This document shows positions 46,464 through 54,923 of a stretch of DNA of 64,000 nucleotides, in pieces. How positions within the stretch are numbered: the stretch's first letter is position 1; each line of letters opens with the position of its first letter. This DNA comes from Candidatus Accumulibacter appositus (lineage in GTDB: Bacteria > Pseudomonadota > Gammaproteobacteria > Burkholderiales > Rhodocyclaceae), in assembly GCA_000585055.1 (NCBI GenBank), contig JEMX01000012.1, positions 94,406 to 158,405 of the forward strand, in the 5' to 3' direction. A program made the translations under genes and the position numbers. Under the pieces are notes generated by a model that was not told the DNA's origin, ran no database searches, and saw nothing but the letters and a program-made list of their open reading frames with translations.

Positions 46464-46573
46464 ACGCCGATCATCTCCAGAATTTCCTTCAACACCCTAG
46501 CCGTCTCATTCTTCGCTCTGCGAGCTTCGGCGGTCGCGATGTCCGCGCGCCGTTGGCTCCGTTCGGCGCTCAC
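46460..46573 (-). CDS. Small helical protein of unknown function in the RM operon
   Basis: A 37-residue reading frame from a GTG overlapping the rhuM stop (GTGA) to a stop overlapping the hsdS start (GTGTGA). The sequence is Arg/Glu/Ala-rich and ends RVLKEILEMIGV, suggesting an amphipathic helix. Overlaps on both sides argue that it is translated, but I know no family for it. Confidence 0.5.
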   Translation of the reverse strand: MSAERSQRRADIATAEARRAKNETARVLKEILEMIGV

Positions 46574-47637
46574 TCCGCACCGCCTTCCTCGTCCCCACTC
46601 TCCTCATCACTCTTTGCCATTCGCATGACTTCGGCATCGAAATCCGAGACAAACAGGCGATCCTGGACGATGCGGTATTTCTCGAACTCGGATTCGGCGT
46701 GGGCCTTGGCGATTTCGGCGGTGACTTTGCCGGCGTCCTGCAGGATTTCCCGGTCAGTGGCTTCGATGAAGCGGTTGAGGCGTGTTTCCCAGTCCTGCAT
46801 GGTCATGGGGATCTGCCGCTGCGCCATGTCTTCGGCGACATCGAGGTAGGCGTTCACGAGGCGGGAGAGTTGCGCCATCTCCGGTTCGGTCAGGTAGTTC
46901 TTGGCGACGCTGACATCGAACTTCTGGACCTTTCCATGGGGCGCGTCTTTCCATGTGGTCAGGCCCATGTGCTGTTTCCCGGCATCGGCCCGGTCCACGA
47001 TGACCTCGGCGGCGGTGTGGCCGTGGATGGCCCAGTGGAGCTTGTTCTGCACGGTGGCGAAGAAGCGCTGGGTGGCCGTGGCGCTGCGGTCGTAGTCGAT
47101 GGCGGTGGCGTAGATGTCGGTGATCTTCTGGTAGAACTTGCGCTCGCTGAGGCGGATTTCGCGGACGCGCTGGAGCTGTTCTTCGAAGTACTGTCTGGTC
47201 AGGACGGTGCCGCCAGCCTTGAGGCGTTCGTCGTCCATGACGAAGCCCTTGACGGTGAATTCCTTGACCACGGCGGTCGCCCATTTGCGGAATTGGACGG
47301 CCCGCTCGGAGTTGACCTTGTAGCCGACGGCGATGATGGCGGAGAGGTTGTAGTGGCCGGTGTCGTAGTTTTTGCCATCGGCGGCAGTTATCCGAAATTT
47401 TCGGATAACTGATTCTTCCGCCAACTCACTGTCTTTGAATGCCTTCTGCAGGTGGTAGTTGATCGTCCGGACGTCCACGTCATAAAGCACCGCCATCATT
47501 TTCTGGCTGAGCCAGACGTCTTCATCCGCGTAGATCGCCTCGACACCGCCTTCGCCCTTGGCGGTGATGAAGGTGAGGTATTCCGCCGCGGAGGAACGCG
47601 TGAGGGAAGTTTCCTTGTGGTCTGGCTTCTTTTTCAT
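46570..47637 (-). CDS. Virulence RhuM family protein
   Basis: A 355-residue RhuM protein with YADEDVWLSQKMMAVLYDVD, SVIRKFRITAADGKNYDTGHYN and FRKWATAVVKEF. The N-terminal half is a phage-antirepressor-like DNA-binding region. RhuM genes are often embedded in type I restriction operons, and here its ATG overlaps the hsdM stop. Its molecular role is unsettled. Confidence 0.92.
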   Translation of the reverse strand: MKKKPDHKETSLTRSSAAEYLTFITAKGEGGVEAIYADEDVWLSQKMMAVLYDVDVRTINYHLQKAFKDSELAEESVIRKFRITAADGKNYDTGHYNLSAIIAVGYKVNSERAVQFRKWATAVVKEFTVKGFVMDDERLKAGGTVLTRQYFEEQLQRVREIRLSERKFYQKITDIYATAIDYDRSATATQRFFATVQNKLHWAIHGHTAAEVIVDRADAGKQHMGLTTWKDAPHGKVQKFDVSVAKNYLTEPEMAQLSRLVNAYLDVAEDMAQRQIPMTMQDWETRLNRFIEATDREILQDAGKVTAEIAKAHAESEFEKYRIVQDRLFVSDFDAEVMRMAKSDEESGDEEGGAE

Positions 47638-49199
47638 GCCGACACGCCCAGTTGTTTGAGGATCTTCCTCAGGGCCACGTCGGTTTCCCTGGCTTCGGCC
47701 TCGATGCCCTCCAGTTCCTCGACGATCTCCGCAATGGGCCGGTAGGTTTCGGCATCTGAGGTGTGGATGTAGCGGCTGGGGGAGATGTTGTAGTCGTTCT
47801 TCACAAGCTCGGCGTGATCGACGATGCGGCTGAGTTTCTCCTCCTCCTTCCAGCCGATGAGGGTGTCGGCGATGCGCTGGATGCCCTCAATGGGGATGAA
47901 GTTCTTGGGGTCGCCTTTTGCGAAGACCTGGCTGGCGTTGACGAGGAAGACCTTGCCCTGGCGCTCCTTGGACTTGGCCTTGTTGAGGAACAGCACGATG
48001 CCCGGGGCGGTGGTGTTGTAGAAGAGGTTTTCGGGCAGGTAGAGGACGCTCTCAACGAAGTCTTGATCGACGAACCACTGGCGGACGGTTTTTTCCTTGT
48101 TCGTGCCGGCATTGCCCGACCCGCGGGAGGCTGCGCCGGTGTCGAGGACGACGGCGGCGCGGCCAGTGGCATTGAGGCTGGCATGCATGTGCTGGACCCA
48201 ACCCCAATCGGCGGAGGATTTGCCGGGGAAGCCGGCGCCGGCTGGGAAACGGTCGAGTTCGTCGTTGTCGTAGTCGGCCTCGGTGAACCAGTCCTGGTTC
48301 CACATGGGGTTGGCGACGACGCGGTCGAAGGTGCGGAGTTTGCCCTGCTTGTTGCGGAATTTGGGGTTCTTGAAGGTGTCGCCGATGTCGATCTGACCTT
48401 CCATGTCGTGGATGATCATGTTCATGTTGGCCATGGCCCAGGTCTCGGGAATGTATTCCTGGCCGAACAGTTTCAGCGGAGCGACGCTGCGCCCTTTGCC
48501 CTGGGCGCTTTCCTCCATGGCGATCTCGCATTTGACGAGCAGACCGCCGGAGCCGCAGCAGGGATCATAGACCGTGATGCCGGGTTCGGGAGCGAGCACG
48601 CGGGACATGATGGTGCCGACCTCGGGCGGGGTGTAGAACTCACCGGCGCTCTGGCCGCCGCCCTCGGCGAACTTGCGGATGAGGTATTCGTAGCTCTTGC
48701 CGATGATGTCGGCCTCGACGTCGTCGAGCCCGAGGCGCTTGCTGCTGACAGCTTCGATCAGGTTGGAAAGGCGGTCGTCGTCGAGGTCGCGCTGGCCGTG
48801 GGTGGTGGCGTTGAAGTCGACGCGGTCGATGATGCCCTGCAGCAGCGGGTTTTCCCGAGCGATGGCCCGCATGTGGCTGGTGACGCCTTCGCCGATCCTG
48901 TCGGCGAGCTTGCGGATGACGGACCAGACGGGCTGCTCGGGATCGTCGGGCACGAGGGGTAGGTAGAAGCGGACCAACTTGTGATCGGCCTTGGCGAGCT
49001 GGAAGGCCTTCTTGCGCGAGCCGACTTCAGTGGCGATGCGGTTCAGCTCGTCGTCGAAGACGTCGCAAAGGCGCTTGGTGAAGATGAGAGGGAGGATGTA
49101 GTCCTTGTATTTCGGCGCGTCCTTGGCCCCGCGAATCGAGCAGGCGGCGTCCCAGATCCAGGATTCGAGGGATTTATTCTTATCGTTATTGCTTGCCAT
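47634..49199 (-). CDS. hsdM: Type I DNA methyltransferase subunit M
   Basis: A 521-residue N6-adenine methyltransferase subunit with a complete coding frame. The HsdM N-terminal helical domain (LESWIWDAACSIRG) is followed by SAM motif I (DPCCGSGG, residues 212-218 region) and catalytic motif IV, which reads NPMW (residues 297-300) instead of the usual NPP-aromatic. Without an intact HsdS it would have no target sequence. First gene of the decayed locus. Confidence 0.94.
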   Translation of the reverse strand: MASNNDKNKSLESWIWDAACSIRGAKDAPKYKDYILPLIFTKRLCDVFDDELNRIATEVGSRKKAFQLAKADHKLVRFYLPLVPDDPEQPVWSVIRKLADRIGEGVTSHMRAIARENPLLQGIIDRVDFNATTHGQRDLDDDRLSNLIEAVSSKRLGLDDVEADIIGKSYEYLIRKFAEGGGQSAGEFYTPPEVGTIMSRVLAPEPGITVYDPCCGSGGLLVKCEIAMEESAQGKGRSVAPLKLFGQEYIPETWAMANMNMIIHDMEGQIDIGDTFKNPKFRNKQGKLRTFDRVVANPMWNQDWFTEADYDNDELDRFPAGAGFPGKSSADWGWVQHMHASLNATGRAAVVLDTGAASRGSGNAGTNKEKTVRQWFVDQDFVESVLYLPENLFYNTTAPGIVLFLNKAKSKERQGKVFLVNASQVFAKGDPKNFIPIEGIQRIADTLIGWKEEEKLSRIVDHAELVKNDYNISPSRYIHTSDAETYRPIAEIVEELEGIEAEARETDVALRKILKQLGVSA

Positions 49200-49264
49200 C
49201 AGCGTTAAGCCCTTTTGTGTCTGCTTATTTTTTGGGACTAAGTGACCATTTGAAACATCCTGCC

Positions 49265-49292
49265 ATTATGCAAGCTGGAAGGGTGCGCTGAA
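49265..49292 (-). promoter_or_regulatory. Candidate promoter for the hsdM operon
   Basis: Reading leftward, TTCAGC and CATAAT are 16 bases apart, about 65 bases upstream of the hsdM ATG. An AT-rich stretch follows down to the start. Confidence 0.4.
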
Positions 49293-49321
49293 GGACGGCT
49301 TTATGCCAAAGCGGCCACAAC

Positions 49322-49585
49322 CTACGTGCCGATGACATCCGGGCTGACATCGTCGGCGCAGATTTGCACGACACTGTGTCTTTCGCCGTGAGTAGCGGCG
49401 AGAATCACGCCGACATCCAGATCGTGGGTCAGCACCACGTAATCGTCAAGTTCGGCGTAGGCCACAATTTCCGAGTCTGGCGCATTCTTCGCCCCGCGCG
49501 CTGACCCGTGCGCCGCTTCGAACCCGGCATCGGCCAGCATTCCGACCCAGCGCGGCGACAGGTTCATATCGACGAGCAGTTTCAC
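49322..49585 (-). pseudogene. DUF5615 PIN-like toxin, C-terminally truncated
   Basis: From a GTG at 49585 comes VKLLVDMNLSPRWVGMLADA, the typical DUF5615 start, with the acidic YAELDDYVVLTHDLDVG segment. The frame ends after 87 residues at DVSPDVIGT, about 25-30 residues short of the family, so the protein lacks its last strand and helix. The start overlaps the upstream antitoxin-like frame by the usual TGA/GTG junction. Probably inactive. Confidence 0.65.
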
Positions 49586-49770
49586 GCGTTGACCAGCATG
49601 ACGTCGCGTTCTTCGGCACGCCACGCAGCATAACGAATGGCCGACTCTGCGTGCGGCAGGTCTCGCTCGCGGAGCCGGACATGGGCCGCCCGCGCATTCA
49701 AGCAATCGATCAGACGGGAATCGTTGGGCTGCGCAGGCTCAATCCAACCTGCCGGAACCGCAGCAGTCAA
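49582..49770 (-). pseudogene. DUF433-type antitoxin, N-terminally replaced remnant
   Basis: The last 25 or so residues (AIRYAAWRAEERDVML) resemble the end of DUF433 antitoxins that precede DUF5615 toxins. The first half does not: it reads through a GTTGGG...ATCCAAC dispersed repeat and lacks the DUF433 core. The frame starts at TTG 49770, only 8 bases after the moeA stop. Best read as a broken antitoxin gene. Confidence 0.45.
49722..49753. repeat. Imperfect inverted repeat inserted in the antitoxin relic
   Basis: CGTTGGGCTGCGCAGG then CTCAATCCAACCTGCC. GTTGGG...ATCCAAC elements of this kind are widespread scattered repeats in betaproteobacteria. Confidence 0.5.
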
Positions 49771-49778
49771 GACGCGCC

Positions 49779-51062
49779 TCAGACCAGCCCGTCAAAGAGC
49801 TGCACCTGCACCGTGTCACCGACGGCAACCGGGCCCCGCTCATGTTCGAGGACGATGAAGCAATTGGCGTCGGACATCGAGCGCAGGACGCCGGAACCCT
49901 GCGCTCCGGCCGGGCGGACGCTCCACAGCCCAGCCGCGTGGCTGAGAATCCCACGCTGGAACTCGGTGCGACCAGGGGCCTTCTTCATCGCCACGCTGCT
50001 CACCGCCGGCAACAGCGGCACGCCGGGCAGCGGGTCGGCACCCATCAGCAGCTGCAGCGCGTCGCGCACGAACTGGTAGAAAGCGGCCATCACCGCGACC
50101 GGATTTCCCGGCAGGCCGAACAGCCAGGCCGCGTGCTCGTCACCACCGCCGCGAGAGCCGAGACGACCGAAGGCCATCGGGCGGCCGGGTTTCATGGCGA
50201 TCTTCCAGAACAGTACTTCGCCGAGTTGCGCCATCAGTGGTTTGACGAAATCGGCCTCGCCGACCGAAACACCGCCGCTGGTGATCACCACGTCGGCCGC
50301 GGCGGCGGCGTCGCGAAAGGCCGCTTCGAGGGTCGCGGGATCGTCGCGGACGACACCGAGATCGAGGACCTCGCAGCCGAGGCGAGTGAGCATGCCGAAA
50401 ATCGTGTAGCGATTGCTGTCATAGACTTCGCCGTCGGCGAGCGGCGTACCGATCGAGCACAGCTCGTCGCCGGTCGAGAAGAAAGCGACCCGCAGACGGC
50501 GGTAGACGCTGACCTCGGCACAGCCGAGCGACGCCATCAGGCCGAGTTCTGCCGGGCGAATCACCCGCCCGGCGGCAAGCGCCGGCTTGCCGGCAGCCAG
50601 ATCCTCGCCCGCCCGCCGGATATTCTGGCCGGCGCGCTGGCCGGCCGGGACGATCAACCGATCGCCGTCGAGCTCGACCACCTCCTGGATCACCACCGTG
50701 TCACATCCCGCCGGCGGCAGTGCGCCGGTCATGATGCGCACGCATTCACCGGCGCCGACGGCCCCCGCGAAAACCTTGCCGGCCAGTGCCGTGCCGATCA
50801 CGCGCAGGCGCGTCTCGCCGCTGCCCGCGAGATCGGCATGGCGCAGCGCGTAGCCGTCCATCGCCGAGTTATCGTGCGCCGGGACATTGAAGGGCGCGAT
50901 CACGTCGCTGGCCAGCACGCGACCCAGGGCGCTGCGCAGCGCCACGCGCTCGCGGGTGCCGACCGGGGTCAGTTGACTGCGAATGAAGGCACGCGCCTGC
51001 TCGACCGACAGCGCGTCGGGGTCGTAATCGCTCAGGCAGCTGAAACGGGCAGTGAGACTCAT
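49779..51062 (-). CDS. moeA: Molybdopterin molybdotransferase
   Basis: A 427-residue MoeA that inserts molybdate into adenylylated molybdopterin. Landmarks are PAHDNSAMDGYALRHADL, RIMTGALPPAGCDTVV, ITSGGVSVGEADFVK and LFGLPGNPVAVMAAF. The ATG at 51062 has AAGG 9 bases upstream. moaA lies upstream on the same strand after a short repeat copy, so the two cofactor genes may be cotranscribed. Confidence 0.95.
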   Translation of the reverse strand: MSLTARFSCLSDYDPDALSVEQARAFIRSQLTPVGTRERVALRSALGRVLASDVIAPFNVPAHDNSAMDGYALRHADLAGSGETRLRVIGTALAGKVFAGAVGAGECVRIMTGALPPAGCDTVVIQEVVELDGDRLIVPAGQRAGQNIRRAGEDLAAGKPALAAGRVIRPAELGLMASLGCAEVSVYRRLRVAFFSTGDELCSIGTPLADGEVYDSNRYTIFGMLTRLGCEVLDLGVVRDDPATLEAAFRDAAAAADVVITSGGVSVGEADFVKPLMAQLGEVLFWKIAMKPGRPMAFGRLGSRGGGDEHAAWLFGLPGNPVAVMAAFYQFVRDALQLLMGADPLPGVPLLPAVSSVAMKKAPGRTEFQRGILSHAAGLWSVRPAGAQGSGVLRSMSDANCFIVLEHERGPVAVGDTVQVQLFDGLV

Positions 51063-51102
51063 GGCGACTGGCCTTGAAGGTGGGTGGTGGGTGACTACTT
51101 GA

Positions 51103-51155
51103 TCTGAAAGTCGCCTACGCGACGCACGCAACGCCCTTCTCCCATTGCGGGAGAA
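51103..51155 (-). repeat. Dispersed hairpin repeat, copy F (fragment)
   Basis: A short piece of the copy A family: GAAAGTCGCCTACGCGACG, then CCCTTCTCCCATTGCGGGAG. It has the two terminal hairpins only and lies between moaA and moeA. Confidence 0.65.
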
Positions 51156-51166
51156 GCAAGCAGCGC

Positions 51167-52246
51167 TCAGCCACCGGTCATGGACATGAAGCGCACCACC
51201 TGCGGGGTATTCATCTGATTGCTGAAGTCGTGGCCTTTGGCCTTGATGCCCATGCTATGGACGATGGCCGCGCGCAGCGGGCGGTCGTCGGTCGGATGGG
51301 CGCGCAGCAGCGGCAGCAAATGACTGGCGTCGTTGTTGCCCAGGCAGGGGTAGAGTTCGCCGCGCGCGGTGATGCGCACCCGGTTGCAGCTGTCGCAGAA
51401 ATTGTGGCTGTGCGGCGAGATGAAGCCGACGCGCGTCGAGCTTCCCGGAATGCGCCAGTAGCGCGCCGGCCCGCCCGAACTTTCGGCGGACGGCAAGAGC
51501 ACGAAACGCTCGGCCAGTCGCGCCCTCGCTTCCTCGCTGCTGATATAGGTTGATTGGCGACCGTGGCCGATTTCGCCGAGCGGCATTTCCTCGATGAAGG
51601 AAATATCGATCCCCCGCTCGACGGCGAACTCGACCATCTCCGGGAACTCGTCGTCGTTGGTGCCGCGCATCATCACCGTGTTCAGCTTGAGGCCCTGGAA
51701 ACCGGCCGCCTGCGCCGCATCGAGACCGCGCAGCACCTTGGCCAGTTCACCGACGCGGGTGATCGCCTTGAAGCGCTCGGCACGCAGGGTATCGAGACTG
51801 ATGTTGATGCGTTTGACGCCGGCCGCCAGCAAGGCCGACGCAAAGCGATCGAGCTGCGAGCCGTTGGTGGTCATCACCAGTTCCTTCAAACCGGGCAGAA
51901 CGGCAAGTCGTTCGAGCAACCAGATCACGTTCTGACGAACCAGCGGCTCGCCGCCGGTGACGCGCAGCTTGGTGACTCCGAGATCGACGAAAGCGCTGGC
52001 CAGGCGCAGGCATTCCTCGAGGGTCAGCACCTGCGCCCGCGGCAGGAAAGTCATCTCCTCGGCCATGCAGTAGCTGCAACGGAAATCGCAACGGTCGGTA
52101 ATTGACAGGCGAACGTAGTTCACGTGCCGGCCGTACTTGTCTACCAGCGTCCCGTCGGCATGCCGCGAACTGGCCGGTGAAGTCGGCGGAGTGAAGCCGA
52201 CCAGCGAATCCGGAATGGCCTCCGGGGTCAGCGATTCGTTGCGCAT
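51167..52246 (-). CDS. moaA: GTP 3',8-cyclase
   Basis: A 359-residue radical SAM enzyme of the first molybdenum cofactor step. The N-terminal cluster motif is CDFRCSYC. The C-terminal cluster Cys residues are in FCDSCNRVRITARGELYPCL, and GG is at the C-terminus (MSMTGG). RVTGGEP and LDTL are also standard. The ATG at 52246 has AGGGAG upstream; the in-frame extension is not conserved-looking. Confidence 0.96.
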   Translation of the reverse strand: MRNESLTPEAIPDSLVGFTPPTSPASSRHADGTLVDKYGRHVNYVRLSITDRCDFRCSYCMAEEMTFLPRAQVLTLEECLRLASAFVDLGVTKLRVTGGEPLVRQNVIWLLERLAVLPGLKELVMTTNGSQLDRFASALLAAGVKRINISLDTLRAERFKAITRVGELAKVLRGLDAAQAAGFQGLKLNTVMMRGTNDDEFPEMVEFAVERGIDISFIEEMPLGEIGHGRQSTYISSEEARARLAERFVLLPSAESSGGPARYWRIPGSSTRVGFISPHSHNFCDSCNRVRITARGELYPCLGNNDASHLLPLLRAHPTDDRPLRAAIVHSMGIKAKGHDFSNQMNTPQVVRFMSMTGG

Positions 52247-52386
52247 GGGAGAAGCTCCCTGGGGTCTGCCTGTGGCCGCGTGAAGAGGGGAAGATGAGAA
52301 CGGTTCGCGGCGGATTATAGCGAACTTTTCCCCACCCCGAGGCAGCCGGCGCAACAACGCAGGCCACTCATCGTGGCCAGCAGGGG

Positions 52387-52437
52387 GGGCGGCAGGGCCG
52401 GCGACGGGCGGCAGGGCCGGCGACAGCCCTGCCGCCC
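52387..52437. repeat. Duplicated GC-rich arm with 12-bp hairpin
   Basis: GGGCGGCAGGGC occurs at 52387 and 52406, and GCCCTGCCGCCC at 52426-52437 can pair with either, giving a 12-bp stem with an 8-base loop or a larger alternative. It lies downstream of the BI-1 gene with no T-tract, so it may act as a Rho-aided terminator or RNA-stabilising hairpin. Confidence 0.55.
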
Positions 52438-52498
52438 CCCGATTCAGTGATCAGTCGGACAGGACAGGCGAGAAGAGAACTGCCTGTCGCCCGTCTGC

Positions 52499-53182
52499 TC
52501 AATCGTCACCGTTCATGAAGCCCAACAGGTGCAGCAGGCTGGTGAAGAGGTTGAAGATGGCGACGAAGAGGGTCACCGTTGCCATCACGTAGTTGGTTTC
52601 GCCACCGTGGATGATGTTCGAGGTTTCGTAGAGGATCAGCCCCGACATCAGCAGCACGAAGGCCGCCGAGACGGTCAGCGACAGGGCGGGAATCTCGAAG
52701 AAGATCGCCCCCAGCCCGGCCAGGAAAGCGACCAGCACGCCGACCATCAGGAAACCGCCCATGAAGCTGAAGTCCTTGCGCGTGGTCAGCGCGTAGCCCG
52801 ACAGGCCGACGAAGATCGTCGCCGTGCCGGCCATGGCCATCATCACCGTCTGGCCGCCATTGGCCAGGCCAAGGTAGTGACCAATGATCGGTCCCAGGGT
52901 GTAACCCATGAAGCCGGTCAGGGCGAACACCGAGGCCACGCCCCAGCCACTGTTGCGTAGCCGGTTGGTGAGGAAGAGCAGGCCAAAGTAACCGATCAGG
53001 GTCACGATCAGCCCGGGATGCGGCAGCTTCAGTGCCACCGAGACACCGGCGGTGAGCGCCGAGAACAGCAGGGTCATCGACAGCAGCAGGTAGGTGTTGC
53101 GAATCACCGTATTGGTGGCCATGACCGACTGGCCACTGCTCGTTGCGGTACGGGCCGCAGGCTGGATATTGAAGGTACTCAT
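52499..53182 (-). CDS. Bax inhibitor-1/YccA family membrane protein
   Basis: A 227-residue seven-helix inner-membrane protein of the BI-1 family. The conserved end ALYETSNIIHGG-type segment (LYETSNIIHGGETNYV) and LTGFMGYTLGPIIG are clear. E. coli YccA modulates FtsH; BI-1 proteins act as pH-sensitive calcium leaks. An HPF-like gene lies upstream, 34 bases away on the same strand. Confidence 0.93.
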   Translation of the reverse strand: MSTFNIQPAARTATSSGQSVMATNTVIRNTYLLLSMTLLFSALTAGVSVALKLPHPGLIVTLIGYFGLLFLTNRLRNSGWGVASVFALTGFMGYTLGPIIGHYLGLANGGQTVMMAMAGTATIFVGLSGYALTTRKDFSFMGGFLMVGVLVAFLAGLGAIFFEIPALSLTVSAAFVLLMSGLILYETSNIIHGGETNYVMATVTLFVAIFNLFTSLLHLLGFMNGDD

Positions 53183-53216
53183 TCAGAACTCCTGTAATAA
53201 AAAGATTTCAAGCCGC

Positions 53217-53600
53217 TCAAAGCGCCATGCTGACGGTGGCCGCCTCGGCGCTGGCAGTCAGCTCTGCGCGAGCCTCGCTGGCGCGGCCAGGGTGCCTTTG
53301 GCGCTGCCGCGCAACGCGGCGTGCCAGCGTCCGCCCGGCGCGATCGACGGCGCGATCGATGGCTACGTAGAGATCGCCCTGGGTGTCGTCGACCAGCACG
53401 TCGCCCGCGCCAAACAAGACGACCTGAATGCGGCAGCGCTTGTCCTTGCCACCACGCGGGCCATTGATATCGGAAAGAATCACGAGGACACGGCTGACGC
53501 GGTCGTGCGCCCAGTCGATCGAAAAGCCAAGGCGCCGATGGATGTGCTGACGCACTTCCTCGCTGAGATCAAAGCCCCTGGCTTGGGTGACGATGTGCAT
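53217..53600 (-). CDS. HPF/RaiA family ribosome-associated protein
   Basis: A 127-residue protein whose first 100 residues have the HPF/RaiA fold (RGFDLSEEVRQHIHRRLGFS, CRIQVVLFGAGDVLVDDTQGDLYVAIDRAVDRA). Such proteins bind the small ribosomal subunit in stationary phase. GAGAGGAA lies about 8 bases before the ATG, and a good promoter lies 46 bases upstream. The C-terminal tail is Arg/Ala-rich. Confidence 0.82.
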   Translation of the reverse strand: MHIVTQARGFDLSEEVRQHIHRRLGFSIDWAHDRVSRVLVILSDINGPRGGKDKRCRIQVVLFGAGDVLVDDTQGDLYVAIDRAVDRAGRTLARRVARQRQRHPGRASEARAELTASAEAATVSMAL

Positions 53601-53645
53601 GAAGGTTTCCTCTCTTGCGTTGTTTTGGCGTTGATTGGAAGAGCC

Positions 53646-53674
53646 AGTCTAGAATATGCAGAGACATCCGACAA
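53646..53674 (-). promoter_or_regulatory. Candidate sigma-70 promoter for the HPF-like gene
   Basis: Reading leftward, TTGTCG and TAGACT are exactly 17 bases apart. Transcription would begin near 53638, giving a leader of about 38 bases. It overlaps the control region of the divergent nhaR gene. Confidence 0.55.
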
Positions 53675-53740
53675 ATCGAATATACTGTCTCAACAGATCG
53701 GTTTTTATTGCCTTTCTATGACCCCTTTTCGCGGACGGTC

Positions 53741-54751
53741 ATGGCCTCGCTCAACTACAAGCACCTGCGTTATTTCTGGATGGTCGCCAAGTGCGGCGCC
53801 ATCGCTCGCGCCTGCGAACAACTGCACCTGACGCCGCAGGCCGTCAGCGGCCAGTTGCGCGAGCTGGAAGAGTCGCTCGGGGTCGAGCTTTTTCGCCGCG
53901 TCGGCCGCGGCCTGGAACTCACCGACGCTGGGCGGCGCATCCTCAGCTACGCCGAGGAGATATTCGCCATCGGTGACGAACTGCTCGAGGTCGCCCGCGA
54001 CCAGACGATGACCCAGAGCCTGCCGTTCGCCGTGGGAATTGCCGATTCGGTGGCCAAGTCGGTCGCCCTGCGGCTGGTGGAACCAGTGCTGCATCTGCCG
54101 GAAGCGGTGCGCCTGATCTGTCGCGAAGGACGCCTGACCGGCCTGCTCGCCGACCTTGCCGTGCACCGCCTGGACATGGTGATCGCCGACCGCCCGATGC
54201 CGGCGAACTTGAATGTGCGCGGCTACAGCCACCCACTCGGCGAAAGCGACCTCACTGTTTTCGGCGCGCCAGGCTTGCTTGAAACGCTCACCGGCCGCTT
54301 TCCGGCACTGCTCGACGGCGCCCCCTTTCTGATGCCCGGAGACGACGTGGCAATCCGCCTGCGCCTCGAACAGTGGTTCGAAGCCTCTCGCCTGCATCCG
54401 CGCATCGTCGGCGAATTCGACGACAGCGCCTTGCTCAAGTCCTTCGGGCAGGCCGGAGCCGGTCTTTTCGCCGCACCAACGGCGATCGCCGCCTACGTCA
54501 GCGATCAGTATCGCGTGCAGCCCATTGGCCGAATCGACTCGATCGCCGAACAGCTTTTCGCGATCACCACCGAGCGTCGCTTAAGCCATCCGGCGATCGT
54601 CGCCGTCATCCAGGTGGCACGCGACCAGGTTTTTAGCGCCACGCCGCGCGCACCGCGCCGCGCCCGAAAAACCAGTCCGGATCAGGCAGAGACCGCGCTT
54701 CAGCCGACACGCTCACGCGGCCCTTCGCGGTCGTCGGAAAGCGCCGCCTGA
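53741..54751 (+). CDS. nhaR: LysR-type regulator NhaR
   Basis: A 336-residue LysR protein whose N-terminus MASLNYKHLRYFWMVAKCG and LTPQAVSGQLRELEESLGVE closely follow NhaR. NhaR senses sodium and controls nhaA and adhesin genes in enterobacteria. No antiporter gene is in the window, so the target here is unknown. The tail after about residue 300 is basic and low-complexity. The ATG at 53741 is preferred over upstream in-frame starts because the family begins there. Confidence 0.9.
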   Translation: MASLNYKHLRYFWMVAKCGAIARACEQLHLTPQAVSGQLRELEESLGVELFRRVGRGLELTDAGRRILSYAEEIFAIGDELLEVARDQTMTQSLPFAVGIADSVAKSVALRLVEPVLHLPEAVRLICREGRLTGLLADLAVHRLDMVIADRPMPANLNVRGYSHPLGESDLTVFGAPGLLETLTGRFPALLDGAPFLMPGDDVAIRLRLEQWFEASRLHPRIVGEFDDSALLKSFGQAGAGLFAAPTAIAAYVSDQYRVQPIGRIDSIAEQLFAITTERRLSHPAIVAVIQVARDQVFSATPRAPRRARKTSPDQAETALQPTRSRGPSRSSESAA

Positions 54752-54815
54752 GCCGCTTCAAGCCCGCTCGCGCGGCCATCACGTCGGAAACGGTGGGTGG
54801 CCGCCCGTGAGCCCG

Positions 54816-54833
54816 AAAATACTTCAGTATTTT
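54816..54833 (+). terminator. Weak terminator-like hairpin after nhaR
   Basis: AAAATAC-TTCA-GTATTTT is a perfect but AT-rich 7-bp hairpin ending in four T residues, 65 bases after the nhaR stop. A second small hairpin, CTGC-TTTTTT-GCAG, follows at 54856-54869. Confidence 0.35.
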
Positions 54834-54923
54834 AGATGTATCAGTGTAAATAATTCTGCTTTTTTGCAGAGTCTCGTCGCTCTATTGTGGCTTCCTCTTC
54901 AAACCGGATTTCAGAGGACGACC

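Noticed and set aside
47763..48962. 399-codon plus-strand open frame over hsdM
   Set aside because: Low-complexity Val/Asp/Gly-rich antisense shadow of a clear hsdM.
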